The notes: a model not told the origin generated them from the letters alone. A DNA stretch of 59,520 nucleotides from Afipia sp. (GCA_017474385.1 JAFVHU010000122.1:1-59520); one strand, 5' to 3'. Positions 16,517 to 27,858 are shown, counted from the stretch's first letter. Translations and numbers: made by a program.

Positions 16517-17131
16517 TCACGACTTCGCCGCGCTGAGTTCCGCCCAGTCGAGTTCTTCTTCCAGCCGGTGAAACGCGTCGTCGCCGATTTCGCCTGACTG
16601 ACGCATGTCGAACAGCGCGCGGCGCGCGGCCCCGATCGCCTGCCGCCGCAGCGGGTCGGCGGGCATTTCGCCCGAGATCATGCTGTCCGGATCGCTCTCA
16701 GCCTGAGTCAGCATCTGCTGATATTCCAGCCGCAACATTTCCGCTTCGGGAGATTTGTCGCCGTCGATGGATTCGAGTGCGGCATGGAAAGCCGCACGCC
16801 GCGCCCAGCCGACCTCGCGCCCCACCGGATCGCCGTCATCCAGCGCGAGCCACGCAATCAGCGGACGCAGCGTCAGTCCCTGAATCACAAGCGTGCCGAG
16901 CACGACGCCGAACGCGGTGAGCAGGATCAGGTCGCGATAGGGAAAGCCTTGCGGCAGCGCGAACGCCGCGGCCAGCGTGACGATGCCGCGCATCCCGCAC
17001 CAGGACATCAGCAGACTGCTCTTCACCGAAGGAGCGCCTGTGTGCCTGCTGGGATTGTAGAGATAGGTGGCGAACCTCGTGTGTATCACGGCGATGTAGA
17101 ACATCATCCAGACAATGCGTGTCAGGATCAC
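16517..17131 (-). pseudogene. C-terminal remnant of a CPA1-type Na+/H+ antiporter
   Basis: The frame encodes only the last membrane segments and cytoplasmic tail of a CPA1 antiporter: ILTRIVWMMFYIAVI, SWCGMRGIVTLAAAFALP (the conserved GMRG motif) and LVIQGLTLRPLIAWL. Antiporters of this family have roughly 350 further residues before this point. Upstream the same frame continues as unrelated codons and reaches a stop at 17177-17179, at the edge of dps. The 5' two-thirds have therefore been lost, most likely by deletion. No start codon with a Shine-Dalgarno is evident, so I treat it as a decayed gene. Confidence 0.75.
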
Positions 17132-17176
17132 CGCCGCTGTGCAGCGGGCGTTTTCTCGGAGGATGACAGAAACATA

Positions 17177-17701
17177 TCAGGCTTCGTTGCCGCCTTCCTG
17201 ACGGCTGGCCTCGAACAGGAACCAGGTCCGGCGTTCGGCGGCGTCGATGAAGTTCTCGAGAAGGCTCGCTGTCGCAGAGTCGTCGTACTTGTCGGCAACC
17301 TCGTGCGCCTTGCGCATGGCGACGACGGTCTTCTTGTTGTCTTCCATCAGTTCGCGCAGCATCTCGCGCGGCGGCACGAATTTCTCGTCATTGTCCTTGA
17401 TGCTGGTCAACCTGGCGAGATGGCCGACGGAGCACAGCGTGGTGCCGCCGATCTTGCGGACGCGCTCGGCCAGTTCGTCAATGGAAGCGAAGATCGCATC
17501 GGCCTGCTCGTCCATCAGCAGGTGGTAGTCGCGGAAGTGACGCCCGCTGACATGCCAGTGGAAATTCTTGGTCTTGATGTAAAGCGCGAAGGCATCGGCC
17601 ACCAGCGGGTTGAGCGCTGCGGAAATCTTGTCGACAGCCTCCTGCGAGAGATCGGTGGGTGTATCGAGATCGGGGGAAACGCTGGACTTGGTTTTGCTCA
17701 C
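17177..17701 (-). CDS. dps: Dps family ferritin-like DNA protection protein
   Basis: A 174-residue Dps/bacterioferritin-like protein that oxidises and stores iron in a dodecamer and protects DNA from peroxide. The ferroxidase signature is intact: NFHWHVSGRHFRDYHLLMDE followed by ADAIFASIDELAERV. The N-terminal tail is Ser/Lys-rich. The start is a GTG (17701) with AGGAAGG upstream. An EcfG-type promoter lies 62 bp upstream, which fits control by the general stress response. Confidence 0.94.
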   Translation of the reverse strand: MSKTKSSVSPDLDTPTDLSQEAVDKISAALNPLVADAFALYIKTKNFHWHVSGRHFRDYHLLMDEQADAIFASIDELAERVRKIGGTTLCSVGHLARLTSIKDNDEKFVPPREMLRELMEDNKKTVVAMRKAHEVADKYDDSATASLLENFIDAAERRTWFLFEASRQEGGNEA

Positions 17702-17762
17702 GGCGGGGCCTTCCTGCTAGGAGATACAAATCGGGCGATGGACAGGGATCGCCAGACCTTCT

Positions 17763-17787
17763 AACGCCTCCTGTACCCGCCAGTTCC
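17763..17787 (-). promoter_or_regulatory. EcfG-type (general stress) promoter of dps
   Basis: On the minus strand GGAAC and CGTT are separated by 16 bases, an exact match to the alphaproteobacterial EcfG consensus (GGAAC-N16/17-CGTT). The -35 GGAAC is part of a perfect palindrome, GTTCCC-GCAT-GGGAAC (17783-17798). Confidence 0.7.
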
Positions 17788-17810
17788 CGCATGGGAACCT
17801 TCATTTAGAC

Positions 17811-17852
17811 GCATGATTTCCTGAAACCGGCTTCCGTTTTTCAGGTTCATGC
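17811..17852. repeat. GCATGA...TCATGC palindromic repeat
   Basis: The arms GCATGA/TCATGC and CTGAAA/TTTCAG surround CCGGCTTCCG. It resembles a degenerate copy of a common rhizobial palindrome. It sits between the dps promoter and the methyltransferase start. Confidence 0.6.
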
Positions 17853-17868
17853 CAGTCCGGACAGGCCT

Positions 17869-18591
17869 ATGGACGACTGGATCGACTATTACGATTCAAC
17901 GCACACGATTTATGTCAGCAAGCTGCATCGCGACGTCCATTTTCGCGTGATCGCCAATGACATTCTCGCATATGTGCCCTCGCCCGACGCCGTCGTGCTC
18001 GACTATTCCTGCGGCGAAGCGCTGTCCGCAGCGCAGGTGGCCGCGGCCTGCCAGAAGCTCATTCTTGCCGAACCCGCGCCCGGTGTGCGCGGGCGGCTGA
18101 CCGCCCGCTTCGGGCCGAACCCGAAAATCGAAGTCCGCTCCCTCGACGACCTTCAGCAATTGCCGAACGGTTCGGTCGATCTCGCGGTGATGATTTCGGT
18201 CGCGCAGTACATGACGCCGGTCGAACTCGACCGCGCCTTCGGCCTGATGCGGCGAATCCTGAAGCCGGGCGGCAAGTTCGTGCTCGGCGACATCCTGCGG
18301 CCGGAGGTCGGAGCCGCCGCCGACGTGATCGCGCTGCTTAAACTTGCGGCCAAAAACGGCTTCCTGACCGACGCGCTGTGGGGTCTCGCACGCACCGTGC
18401 TGTCGGATTACTGGCAATTGCGCCAGAGCATCGGGCTTCAGCGCTACAGCGAAGCGGAGATGATCGCGAAGCTGAAGGCCGCGGGTTTTTCGCCGTCGCG
18501 CGCCAAAACCAATGTCGGTTACAATCCGGCCCGCATGACCTTCGTGGCGACAGCGCCGGACCTGGAGACCAAAGAGCCCGAAACTGCATAA
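17869..18591 (+). CDS. Class I SAM-dependent methyltransferase
   Basis: A 240-residue methyltransferase. The SAM-binding motif I is VVLDYSCGEALSA (a variant of the Gly-rich loop), motif II acidic is LILAEPAPGVRG, and the post-motif segment is SVDLAVMISVAQYMTPVELD with RILKPGGKFVLGDILRP. The start ATG (MDDWIDYYDSTHTIYVS) has no strong Shine-Dalgarno. The methyl acceptor is unknown. It precedes an intrinsic terminator that separates it from carB. Confidence 0.85.
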   Translation: MDDWIDYYDSTHTIYVSKLHRDVHFRVIANDILAYVPSPDAVVLDYSCGEALSAAQVAAACQKLILAEPAPGVRGRLTARFGPNPKIEVRSLDDLQQLPNGSVDLAVMISVAQYMTPVELDRAFGLMRRILKPGGKFVLGDILRPEVGAAADVIALLKLAAKNGFLTDALWGLARTVLSDYWQLRQSIGLQRYSEAEMIAKLKAAGFSPSRAKTNVGYNPARMTFVATAPDLETKEPETA

Positions 18592-18687
18592 AATTGCCGG
18601 TTGATCGCGGCCTTAAAGGCCTTTCAACGCTCCGGAATCTGGTCTAAAGACACGGCGCGCGCGAGGGCAACCTGGCGCTTGGCTCAA

Positions 18688-18715
18688 GGGACGCGCGGAT
18701 GCGCGCCCTTTTTTT
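18688..18715 (+). terminator. Intrinsic terminator 27 bp upstream of carB
   Basis: GGG and CGCGC (18688-18696, one bulged A) pair with GCGCG and CCC (18701-18708), followed by seven T residues. GGCGCGC at 18654-18660 could pair instead with GCGCGCC of the descending arm, so an attenuation switch is possible. Otherwise it simply ends the methyltransferase transcript. Confidence 0.75.
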
Positions 18716-18742
18716 GTGCCCAATTTCCTGCCGTGAGACTTA

Positions 18743-22207
<3,465 letters not shown>

Positions 22208-22377
22208 ATTGTTAGCCGGTCTTCGAGACCGGCATAGTATAAGTGGAACTTGCGGCGGGAACCGCCCGCCGCGGCGATGTTCTTTTTGTCCCCCTGCGGC
22301 CGGTTGCCAACAGGATCACATCGAAACGTTTCGCGACCATGGCAGTGCCACCCGCGAAACTGAAGGACGACGACGAA

Positions 22378-22854
22378 ATGGTTGAAAAGGTACCGATGAC
22401 ACAGGGCGGGTACGCCGCTCTGGAAGTTGAGTTGAAGCAGCGCCAGTCGGTGGATCGCCCGCGCATCGTCGAGCAGATCGCCGAAGCGCGTTCGCATGGC
22501 GACCTGTCGGAAAACGCCGAGTATCACGCCGCGAAGGAAGCGCAGTCGCATAACGAGGGCCGCATTGCGGAAATCGAGGACAAGCTTGCGCGCGCCGACA
22601 TCATCGACGTCTCGAAACTGTCCGGCGACACCATCATGTTCGGCGCGACCGTCACCCTGATCGACGAGGACACCGAGAAGAAAGCGGTCTGGCAGATCGT
22701 CGGCGAGCCCGAAGCGGACGCCAAGAAGGGCCGCATCTCGATCACGTCGCCGCTCGCGCGTGCACTGATCGGAAAGAAGAAGGGCGCGTCCGTCGAGGTC
22801 GTCGCTCCCGGCGGTGCGAAAGCTTACGAGATCACCAAGGTGGACTGGAAGTAA
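22378..22854 (+). CDS. greA: Transcription elongation factor GreA
   Basis: The 158-residue factor rescues backtracked RNA polymerase by stimulating transcript cleavage. The N-terminal coiled coil contains the tip acidic motif [19 protein letters not shown], and the C-terminal domain has [18 protein letters not shown]. The ATG at 22378 with AAGGACGACGACGAA upstream gives the standard length; a frame opening 45 codons earlier is rejected. A strong terminator follows. Confidence 0.97.
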   Translation: MVEKVPMTQGGYAALEVELKQRQSVDRPRIVEQIAEARSHGDLSENAEYHAAKEAQSHNEGRIAEIEDKLARADIIDVSKLSGDTIMFGATVTLIDEDTEKKAVWQIVGEPEADAKKGRISITSPLARALIGKKKGASVEVVAPGGAKAYEITKVDWK

Positions 22855-22887
22855 GCGGGCTGCTTGCAACAACGCAATTCAACGAAG

Positions 22888-22914
22888 ATGGCCGGGATTT
22901 CCCGGCCATTTTTA
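22888..22914 (+). terminator. greA intrinsic terminator
   Basis: A perfect 9-bp stem, TGGCCGGGA-TT-TCCCGGCCA (22889-22908), is followed by TTTTT. Confidence 0.93.
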
Positions 22915-22937
22915 TTGGATTGCTGTAGCATACGCTC

Positions 22938-23249
22938 ATGGTTCGGTTCGCGGCGACGAGGAATCTGATGCGACGTTCCCATGTAACGATGCTGGTGCTG
23001 GCGGTCCTTCTGGCTGCAACCGGCGCGCATGCCGCCGAGATCGAGATCCCGCCGCCCGGCAAACCGAAAGAGTTGTCGGTCTACGTCAACCAGCCGAACT
23101 GCGCGCGCTGGACCGATGACTGTGTCAACTGCGCGCGCGGGGCGAATGGCGAAGCGCCGACCTGCTCGAACATCGGTTTTGCCTGTCAGCCCAAGGCCAT
23201 CCGCTGCGTCGGCGCGGATATTCCGCAGGGCGAACCGCAGAAGAAGTAG
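22938..23249 (+). CDS. Small secreted Cys-rich hypothetical protein
   Basis: A 103-residue protein. A basic start and the hydrophobic VTMLVLAVLLAATGAHAAE look like a signal peptide cleaved after AHA, leaving about 70 residues. The mature part has six cysteines (NCARWTDDCVNCARG, PTCSN, FACQPK, IRCVG), enough for three disulfides. An internal ATG (MRRSHVTM) is an alternative start. I do not recognise a family. Probably periplasmic. Confidence 0.7.
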   Translation: MVRFAATRNLMRRSHVTMLVLAVLLAATGAHAAEIEIPPPGKPKELSVYVNQPNCARWTDDCVNCARGANGEAPTCSNIGFACQPKAIRCVGADIPQGEPQKK

Positions 23250-23398
23250 CGGTTTCCCCCCGGAAACCAGGGCACTGCCACCTTCGACAAATTCCGGATT
23301 GTCCCACGAAATCGTCATTGAGTCGGACTGCTGCAATCTTTCGCTTCGGCCGGCGGCGCGATAACAAAGTGTGTGGAATCACACAGGGGGGATTTTCC

Positions 23399-23809
23399 AT
23401 GGACTTCAAGTTTCTCGAACCGTACCGGCCGCAGCTTCTGAGCGTGCTACGCATCATGACGGGCCTGCTGCTGTTTCAATTTGGCGTCGCAAAACTTTTG
23501 AAATTTCCGAGCGGCACAATGTTCGAAAAGGTCGAGTTGATGTCGCTCTCTGGAGCGGCAGGGACACTGGAGTTGATTTTCGGTGCCCTTCTAATAGTGG
23601 GTCTGTTCAGTCGGTTTGCGGCATTCATACTGTCGGGCGAAATGGCCTTTGCATATTTTATCGGCCACATGTTCAAGACAGGAACCCCGATCTGGCATCC
23701 ACTCTTTAACGGCGGCACCGCGGCTGCAGTGTTCTGCTTCGTGTGTTTGTATCTGGCGAGCGCGGGCCCCGGCCCATGGAGCGTCGACGCCTCGCGCGAC
23801 AAGACCTGA
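23399..23809 (+). CDS. DoxX family membrane protein
   Basis: A 136-residue integral membrane protein of the DoxX family with four membrane segments. The first carries SVLRIMTGLLLFQFGVAKLL; GTLELIFGALLIVGLFSRFAAF is the central conserved segment. A strong Shine-Dalgarno (CAGGGGGGAT) precedes the ATG at 23399. The upstream and coding DNA are AT-richer than neighbouring genes. Functions in this family are poorly defined, with links to thiol and redox stress. Confidence 0.88.
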   Translation: MDFKFLEPYRPQLLSVLRIMTGLLLFQFGVAKLLKFPSGTMFEKVELMSLSGAAGTLELIFGALLIVGLFSRFAAFILSGEMAFAYFIGHMFKTGTPIWHPLFNGGTAAAVFCFVCLYLASAGPGPWSVDASRDKT

Positions 23810-23820
23810 TCTCTCAAGCC

Positions 23821-23850
23821 GTCAGGACATGATTTCGATCATGTCCTGAC
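23821..23850. terminator. 13-bp hairpin with TTCG loop between convergent genes
   Basis: GTCAGGACATGAT (23821-23833) and ATCATGTCCTGAC (23838-23850) form a perfect stem closed by TTCG, an exceptionally stable tetraloop. It includes the stop codon of the TSUP gene. There is no T-run, so it is better seen as a 3'-end stabiliser or bidirectional roadblock than a classical terminator. Confidence 0.7.
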
Positions 23851-24597
23851 AAAGAACACGACAGTCAAAACCGCGCCGATGGCCACCACCACGGCGCGGA
23901 TTATTTTTTCCGGCACCCGGCGCGCGAGCGTGACGCCGTAATATCCGCCGACGGCTGAAGCTGCGATCGTCACCAGCGCCTGCGGCCAGTGAACGAGGCC
24001 ACCAGCGATCAGCAGCGCTGCCGACATGATCTGGATCAGGAACGCGACAAGAATCTTGGTGGCGTTGGCCTTGTGAAAATTGCCGCTTTCGAGGATCGCC
24101 AATGCCGCGAGCATCATGATGCCGGTGCCAGCTCCGAAGAATCCGCCATAGATCGCCACCACCATCATCAGCGCGTAGGCCGCAATCCGCGCGCCCGCAT
24201 GCTGCCCGCGCGACCAGGGTTCAACGAAGGCGCGGATCTGGTTGCTGAACGCAAACAGCAACGTGGCCACCAGCAGCAGCCACGGCACCAGCGGGCGGAA
24301 ACCGCTGTCGCCCAGCCCGATCAGCAACAGGGCGCCGGCTGCTCCGCCGATCAGCCCGATGATCGCGAACGGAATCATCTCGCGATAGTAGGTGCGGACC
24401 TCGGAGCGATACGCCGCGACACTTGCGAGATTGGCCGGCGTCAGCGCCACCGCGCTGGTGGCGTTGGCATCCAGCGTCGGCAGCCCGCTGACGACCAGCG
24501 CCGCGAACGTAATGAACGTGCCGCCACCGGCGACAGCATTGACGGTGCCGGCGGCAAAACCCGCCAGCGCCAGCACAACGATCTGGAATAAAGTCAC
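23839..24597 (-). CDS. TSUP family permease (TauE/SafE-like)
   Basis: A 252-residue membrane protein of the sulfite exporter TauE/SafE family with about eight segments. The two conserved repeats are visible: FAAGTVNAVAGGGTFITFAAL and VVAIYGGFFGAGTGIMML. I take a GTG at 24597 (VTLFQIVVLALAG); the frame extends 44 codons upstream into a palindromic repeat, with no similarity there. The substrate is probably a sulfur-containing or organic anion. Confidence 0.87.
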   Translation of the reverse strand: MTLFQIVVLALAGFAAGTVNAVAGGGTFITFAALVVSGLPTLDANATSAVALTPANLASVAAYRSEVRTYYREMIPFAIIGLIGGAAGALLLIGLGDSGFRPLVPWLLLVATLLFAFSNQIRAFVEPWSRGQHAGARIAAYALMMVVAIYGGFFGAGTGIMMLAALAILESGNFHKANATKILVAFLIQIMSAALLIAGGLVHWPQALVTIAASAVGGYYGVTLARRVPEKIIRAVVVAIGAVLTVVFFVRT

Positions 24598-24699
24598 GTC
24601 AGCCCCATCACGCAATTGGGCGAGGGAAGCGCCCGGCAAAGGGCTTTTAGAGCATGCATCTGCCGGGGAGAACGCTGGGTCTCGTATGGCCTCCATGCC

Positions 24700-24788
24700 G
24701 TCCCCGCGAAAGCGGGGACCCAGAAGCACAGAAGATCAATGAGGTGCTCGTGAACTCTCCAAGGATGGGTCCCCGCTTTCGTGGGGAC
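24700..24788. repeat. GTCCCCGCTTTCG-type palindromic repeat
   Basis: GTCCCCGCGAAAGCGGGGAC (24700-24719) is itself a palindrome, and it is mirrored by GTCCCCGCTTTCGTGGGGAC (24769-24788). TGGG flanks the pair internally. It sits between the Lrp and TSUP genes. Confidence 0.9.
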
Positions 24789-24816
24789 GACCCAACTATG
24801 GCGAGCAGCGCGCGCT

Positions 24817-25299
24817 TCAGCCGTGCGGGACTTTCAGTTCGAGCGGGACGTCCGGCGCGTTCTTGGAGTTGTGCAGCACCAGCGAGGTTCGCACATTGCG
24901 CACGTGGGGGGCGGCGGTGAGGTGCGAGACGAAGTTCTGGAAGGTCGCCATGTCCGGCGCGACGCATTTGAGAATGAAATCGATCTCGCCCGACAGCATC
25001 CAGCATTCGCGCACCAGCGGCTCGTGGCGAACGAATTCCTCGAACGCGCGGAGATCAGCATCGGCCTGGCTCGACAGGTGCACCGAGGCAAACACCGTGA
25101 CGTCAAAGCCGAGGGACGGCGGATCCAGCAGCCCGCGGTAGCCGCGAATATAGCCCTCCTCCTCCAGGGTGCGGACCCGGCGCAGGCACGGGGGCGGCGA
25201 GATGCCGACCCGCTTGGCCAGTTCGACATTGGTGATTCGGCCATCAGCCTGAATCTCATTGAGTATTTTCAGGTCGATTTCGTCGAGGCTTTTTGACAC
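24817..25299 (-). CDS. Lrp/AsnC family transcriptional regulator
   Basis: A 160-residue feast/famine regulator. The helix-turn-helix lies in ILNEIQADGRITNVELAKRV and GISPPPCLRRVRTLEEEGYI; the effector-binding RAM domain follows (VTVFASVHLSSQAD, ECWMLSGEIDFILKCVAPD, VRNVRTSLVLHNSK). It probably senses an amino acid. It is divergent from trxB across 277 bp. Confidence 0.94.
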   Translation of the reverse strand: MSKSLDEIDLKILNEIQADGRITNVELAKRVGISPPPCLRRVRTLEEEGYIRGYRGLLDPPSLGFDVTVFASVHLSSQADADLRAFEEFVRHEPLVRECWMLSGEIDFILKCVAPDMATFQNFVSHLTAAPHVRNVRTSLVLHNSKNAPDVPLELKVPHG

Positions 25300-25327
25300 G
25301 GATACCTAATCCCCTGGATCCCCTGGC

Positions 25328-25459
25328 GGCCGGATACTTGCGGCCTTTTTCCAAAACTGTTCTAGCCAGCGGCACGGCTTCGCGCAATTTTATTTCGCCA
25401 GCATGCTTCTCATGGCTAGCTGGGGAAAATTTCATGATAGGGGTTGCATATCTTGCATA
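25328..25459. promoter_or_regulatory. Lrp-trxB divergent gap: hairpin and direct repeat
   Basis: The 277-bp gap holds a GGCCG/CGGCC hairpin followed by TTTTT (25328-25350). It also has an exact direct repeat, TTGCATA-TC-TTGCATA (25444-25459), about 120 bp upstream of trxB. The repeat could be a -35/-10 neighbourhood or an activator site. No consensus operator is identified. Confidence 0.3.
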
Positions 25460-25576
25460 GCTCGCAGGATGGCCTACATTCGGAACATGCACTTTTAACA
25501 GCGCAGCGATGCCTTTGCGGGCATTTCCCGCCTCTTCGCTGGTCAATCCATGCAACAAACTCCTAAGGGTCGGATT

Positions 25577-26542
25577 ATGGCCGCTCCCATTCATGCCAAG
25601 GTTGTCATCATCGGTTCGGGACCGGCGGGTTACACAGCCGCGATTTACGCCGCACGCGCTATGCTCGAGCCCGTGCTGATCCAGGGCATTCAGCCCGGCG
25701 GCCAGCTCACCATCACCACCGACGACGAAAACTATCCGGGATTTGCCGACGTCATCCAGGGCCCCTGGCTGATGGAGCAGATGGAAAAGCAGGCGGCGCA
25801 TGTCGGCACCAAGATCGTCACCGATCACGTCAACAAGCTCGAGTTGAGCCGGCGCCCGTTCCGCATCACCACCGACAGCGGCGACGTTTATCTCGCTGAC
25901 GCCGTGATCCTCTCCACCGGCGCGCAGGCGCGCTGGCTCGGCATTCCGTCGGAAGAGAAGTTCAAGGGCTTCGGCGTCTCGGCCTGCGCGACCTGCGACG
26001 GCTTCTTCTACCGCAACAAGGAGGTGTTCGTGGTTGGCGGCGGCAACACCGCCGTCGAGGAAGCACTGTTCCTCACCAACTTCGCCTCGCATGTCACGCT
26101 GGTTCATCGCCGCGACAGCCTGCGCGCCGAGCGTATCTTGCAGGACCGCATGTTCAAGCATCCCAAGATCAGTGTGATCTGGGACAGCGAGGTCGACGAA
26201 ATCCGCGGCCAGGACAATCCGTCCAAGGTGACCCACGTCCGCCTCAGGAATCTCAAAAGCGGTACCGTGACCGAACACGCCGCCGACGGCGTGTTTATCG
26301 CGATCGGCCACGCGCCGGCGACGGAACTCGTCACCGGCCAGTTGAAACTGAAATCGTCCGGCTACGTCGAGATCGCACCACATTCCACCGCGACCTCGGT
26401 GCCCGGCGTCTTCGCCGCGGGCGATGTCGCGGATGAAACCTATCGCCAGGCCGTGACGGCTGCGGGCCTCGGCTGTATGGCGGCGCTGGAAGCGGAACGC
26501 TTCCTGGCGCACAGCGCAACCGAACGCGCAGCGGCGGAGTGA
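25577..26542 (+). CDS. trxB: Thioredoxin reductase TrxB
   Basis: The 321-residue flavoenzyme passes electrons from NADPH to thioredoxin. Motifs: FAD loop IIGSGPAGYTAAIYAARA, redox pair Cys137/Cys140 in SACATCDGFFY, NADPH loop VVGGGNTAVEEALFL, and the late FAD segment GVFAAGDVADETYRQ. The ATG at 25577 has AAGGGTCGG upstream. The lysR gene follows within a few bases, so the two are cotranscribed. Confidence 0.96.
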   Translation: MAAPIHAKVVIIGSGPAGYTAAIYAARAMLEPVLIQGIQPGGQLTITTDDENYPGFADVIQGPWLMEQMEKQAAHVGTKIVTDHVNKLELSRRPFRITTDSGDVYLADAVILSTGAQARWLGIPSEEKFKGFGVSACATCDGFFYRNKEVFVVGGGNTAVEEALFLTNFASHVTLVHRRDSLRAERILQDRMFKHPKISVIWDSEVDEIRGQDNPSKVTHVRLRNLKSGTVTEHAADGVFIAIGHAPATELVTGQLKLKSSGYVEIAPHSTATSVPGVFAAGDVADETYRQAVTAAGLGCMAALEAERFLAHSATERAAAE

Positions 26543-26544
26543 CC

Positions 26545-27468
26545 ATGGCTCGAACACGCGACGGATTAAGCGATATGGATTGGGACAAGCTGAAGGTCTT
26601 CCACGCGGCTGCGGAAGCGGGAAGCTTCACGCACGCGGGCGAACAACTCGGGCTGTCGCAGTCGGCCGTCTCGCGCCAGGTCAGCGCGCTGGAGCAGGAA
26701 CTGGCGGTCTCGCTGTTTCACCGCCACGCCCGCGGACTGATCCTCACCGAACAGGGCGACCTTCTGTTCCGCACCGCGCATGACGTGTTCATGCAGTTGC
26801 AGGCGGCCCGCGCCAAGCTCACCGACAGCCGGGAGCGGCCGAGCGGCGACCTCAAGGTCACCACCACACCGGGCGTCGGCATCAACTGGCTGATCCCGCG
26901 GCTTGGCGAGTTCACCGCGCTGTATCCGGACATCCGTATTTCACTGATCGTGACCGATGAGGAACTCGATCTGTCGATGCGCGAAGCCGACGTTGCGATC
27001 CGCACCCGCAAGCCGACCCAGCCGGATCTCATTCAGCGCAAGCTGTTCTCGATGGGCTTCCATGCCTATTGCTCGCCGGAATACGTCAAGCGCCACGGCA
27101 CGCCGCGCACGCTGGATGAGCTGGACGCGCACCGGATCATCGTCCTCAGTGACCAGAACGTGCCGCAGCACCTGCAAAACCGGAACTGGCTGATCGAGGC
27201 CAATACCAACGGCTCCGGCCCGCGCGAGCCCGTCTTCAAGGTCAACAACATCCTGGGCCTGGTGCGTGCCTGCCAGCAGGGCCTCGGAATTGCGGCGCTG
27301 CCGGACTATCTGGTCGAGGACAATAACCGGCTGGTGCAGCTGTTCAGCGAGGCGGACTCGATTCAATTGGATACGTATTTTGTTTATCCCGAAGAATTGA
27401 AGTCGGTGGCGCGCGTGCAGGTTTTCCGTGATTTTATCGTGAGTAAGGCGCAACGCTGGCCGTCCTAG
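26545..27468 (+). CDS. LysR family transcriptional regulator
   Basis: A 307-residue regulator. The N-terminal winged helix contains WDKLKVFHAAAEAGSFTHAG and QLGLSQSAVSRQVSALEQEL; the effector domain has GVGINWLIPRLGEF and ACQQGLGIAALPDYLVED. The start may be ATG 26545 or 26575; a GTG at 26539 would overlap the trxB stop. It lies directly downstream of trxB, so redox-linked control is a reasonable guess. Its TAG stop coincides with the start of composite repeat copy 2. Confidence 0.93.
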   Translation: MARTRDGLSDMDWDKLKVFHAAAEAGSFTHAGEQLGLSQSAVSRQVSALEQELAVSLFHRHARGLILTEQGDLLFRTAHDVFMQLQAARAKLTDSRERPSGDLKVTTTPGVGINWLIPRLGEFTALYPDIRISLIVTDEELDLSMREADVAIRTRKPTQPDLIQRKLFSMGFHAYCSPEYVKRHGTPRTLDELDAHRIIVLSDQNVPQHLQNRNWLIEANTNGSGPREPVFKVNNILGLVRACQQGLGIAALPDYLVEDNNRLVQLFSEADSIQLDTYFVYPEELKSVARVQVFRDFIVSKAQRWPS

Positions 27469-27623
27469 TGTCCCGTATCCGACGTTTGCTTCATGTTGCA
27501 GCGCCGTCCGAGCAAACGTCGGATACGAAGGACACTAGTAAATAATGATTCTAGTGATCCTTTGGTTCTGACATTCGTAAAAATGCCCGCGAAAGATACG
27601 TACGAATGTCAGAACCGGATCAC
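27466..27623. repeat. Composite double-hairpin repeat, copy 2
   Basis: Same order and structure as copy 1. Hairpin A is bounded by CTAGTGTCC and GGACACTAG; its inner arms, GTATCCGACGTTTGCT and AGCAAACGTCGGATAC, differ from copy 1 by one base in each arm, and the change keeps the pair. Hairpin B starts at CTAGTGATCC and has inner arms identical to copy 1. The A end provides the lysR stop codon. Its orientation relative to the flanking gene is opposite to copies 1 and 3. Confidence 0.95.
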
Positions 27624-27699
27624 GAGCCGGGTTAAAACGGACGTTTGAGCCCGCATCCTGAGCATGACTGACATACCGGGATCGGAGTTGTCCGCATGG

Positions 27700-27858
27700 G
27701 AAGTCGGGGCATACTCCCCCCACACTGAATGAGCGTTCTGCGCACTGTCCCCCTCCTCCAGCGGAGCGCGCGTTCAGTTATCCCTCTTGGAAGGTGATTG
27801 TGTCGGCCTCACGTGGCCAAAACTAAACAAGCCGGGCTCTTTAGCCCGGCTTTTTTTC
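27700..27858 (+). ncRNA. Candidate small RNA with anti-Shine-Dalgarno loop
   Basis: A non-coding stretch with a strong hairpin: ACTGAATGAGCG (27724-27735) pairs with CGCGCGTTCAGT (27767-27778), 11 of 12 positions. The stem extends inward through CTGCGC/GCGGAG. The loop exposes CCCCCTCCTCC, complementary to Shine-Dalgarno sequences. A GGCC/GGCC hairpin and a terminator stem (27830-27851, AGCCGGGCT/AGCCCGGCT) with seven T residues follow. The CCTCCTCC loop resembles rhizobial alpha-r14/'cuckoo' type small RNAs. The 5' end is not defined. Confidence 0.6.
27830..27858. terminator. Intrinsic terminator
   Basis: A 9-bp stem AGCCGGGCT/AGCCCGGCT is followed on the plus strand by TTTTTTT. On the minus strand the hairpin leads into a T-rich stretch (TTGTTTAGTTTT), so it may also end copA transcription. 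Confidence 0.92.

Noticed and set aside
27700-27858. The lysR-copA gap RNA as 6S RNA or tmRNA
   Set aside because: There is no long closing stem with a central bubble as in 6S, no tRNA-like end and no tag frame; the anti-Shine-Dalgarno loop fits a regulatory small RNA better.
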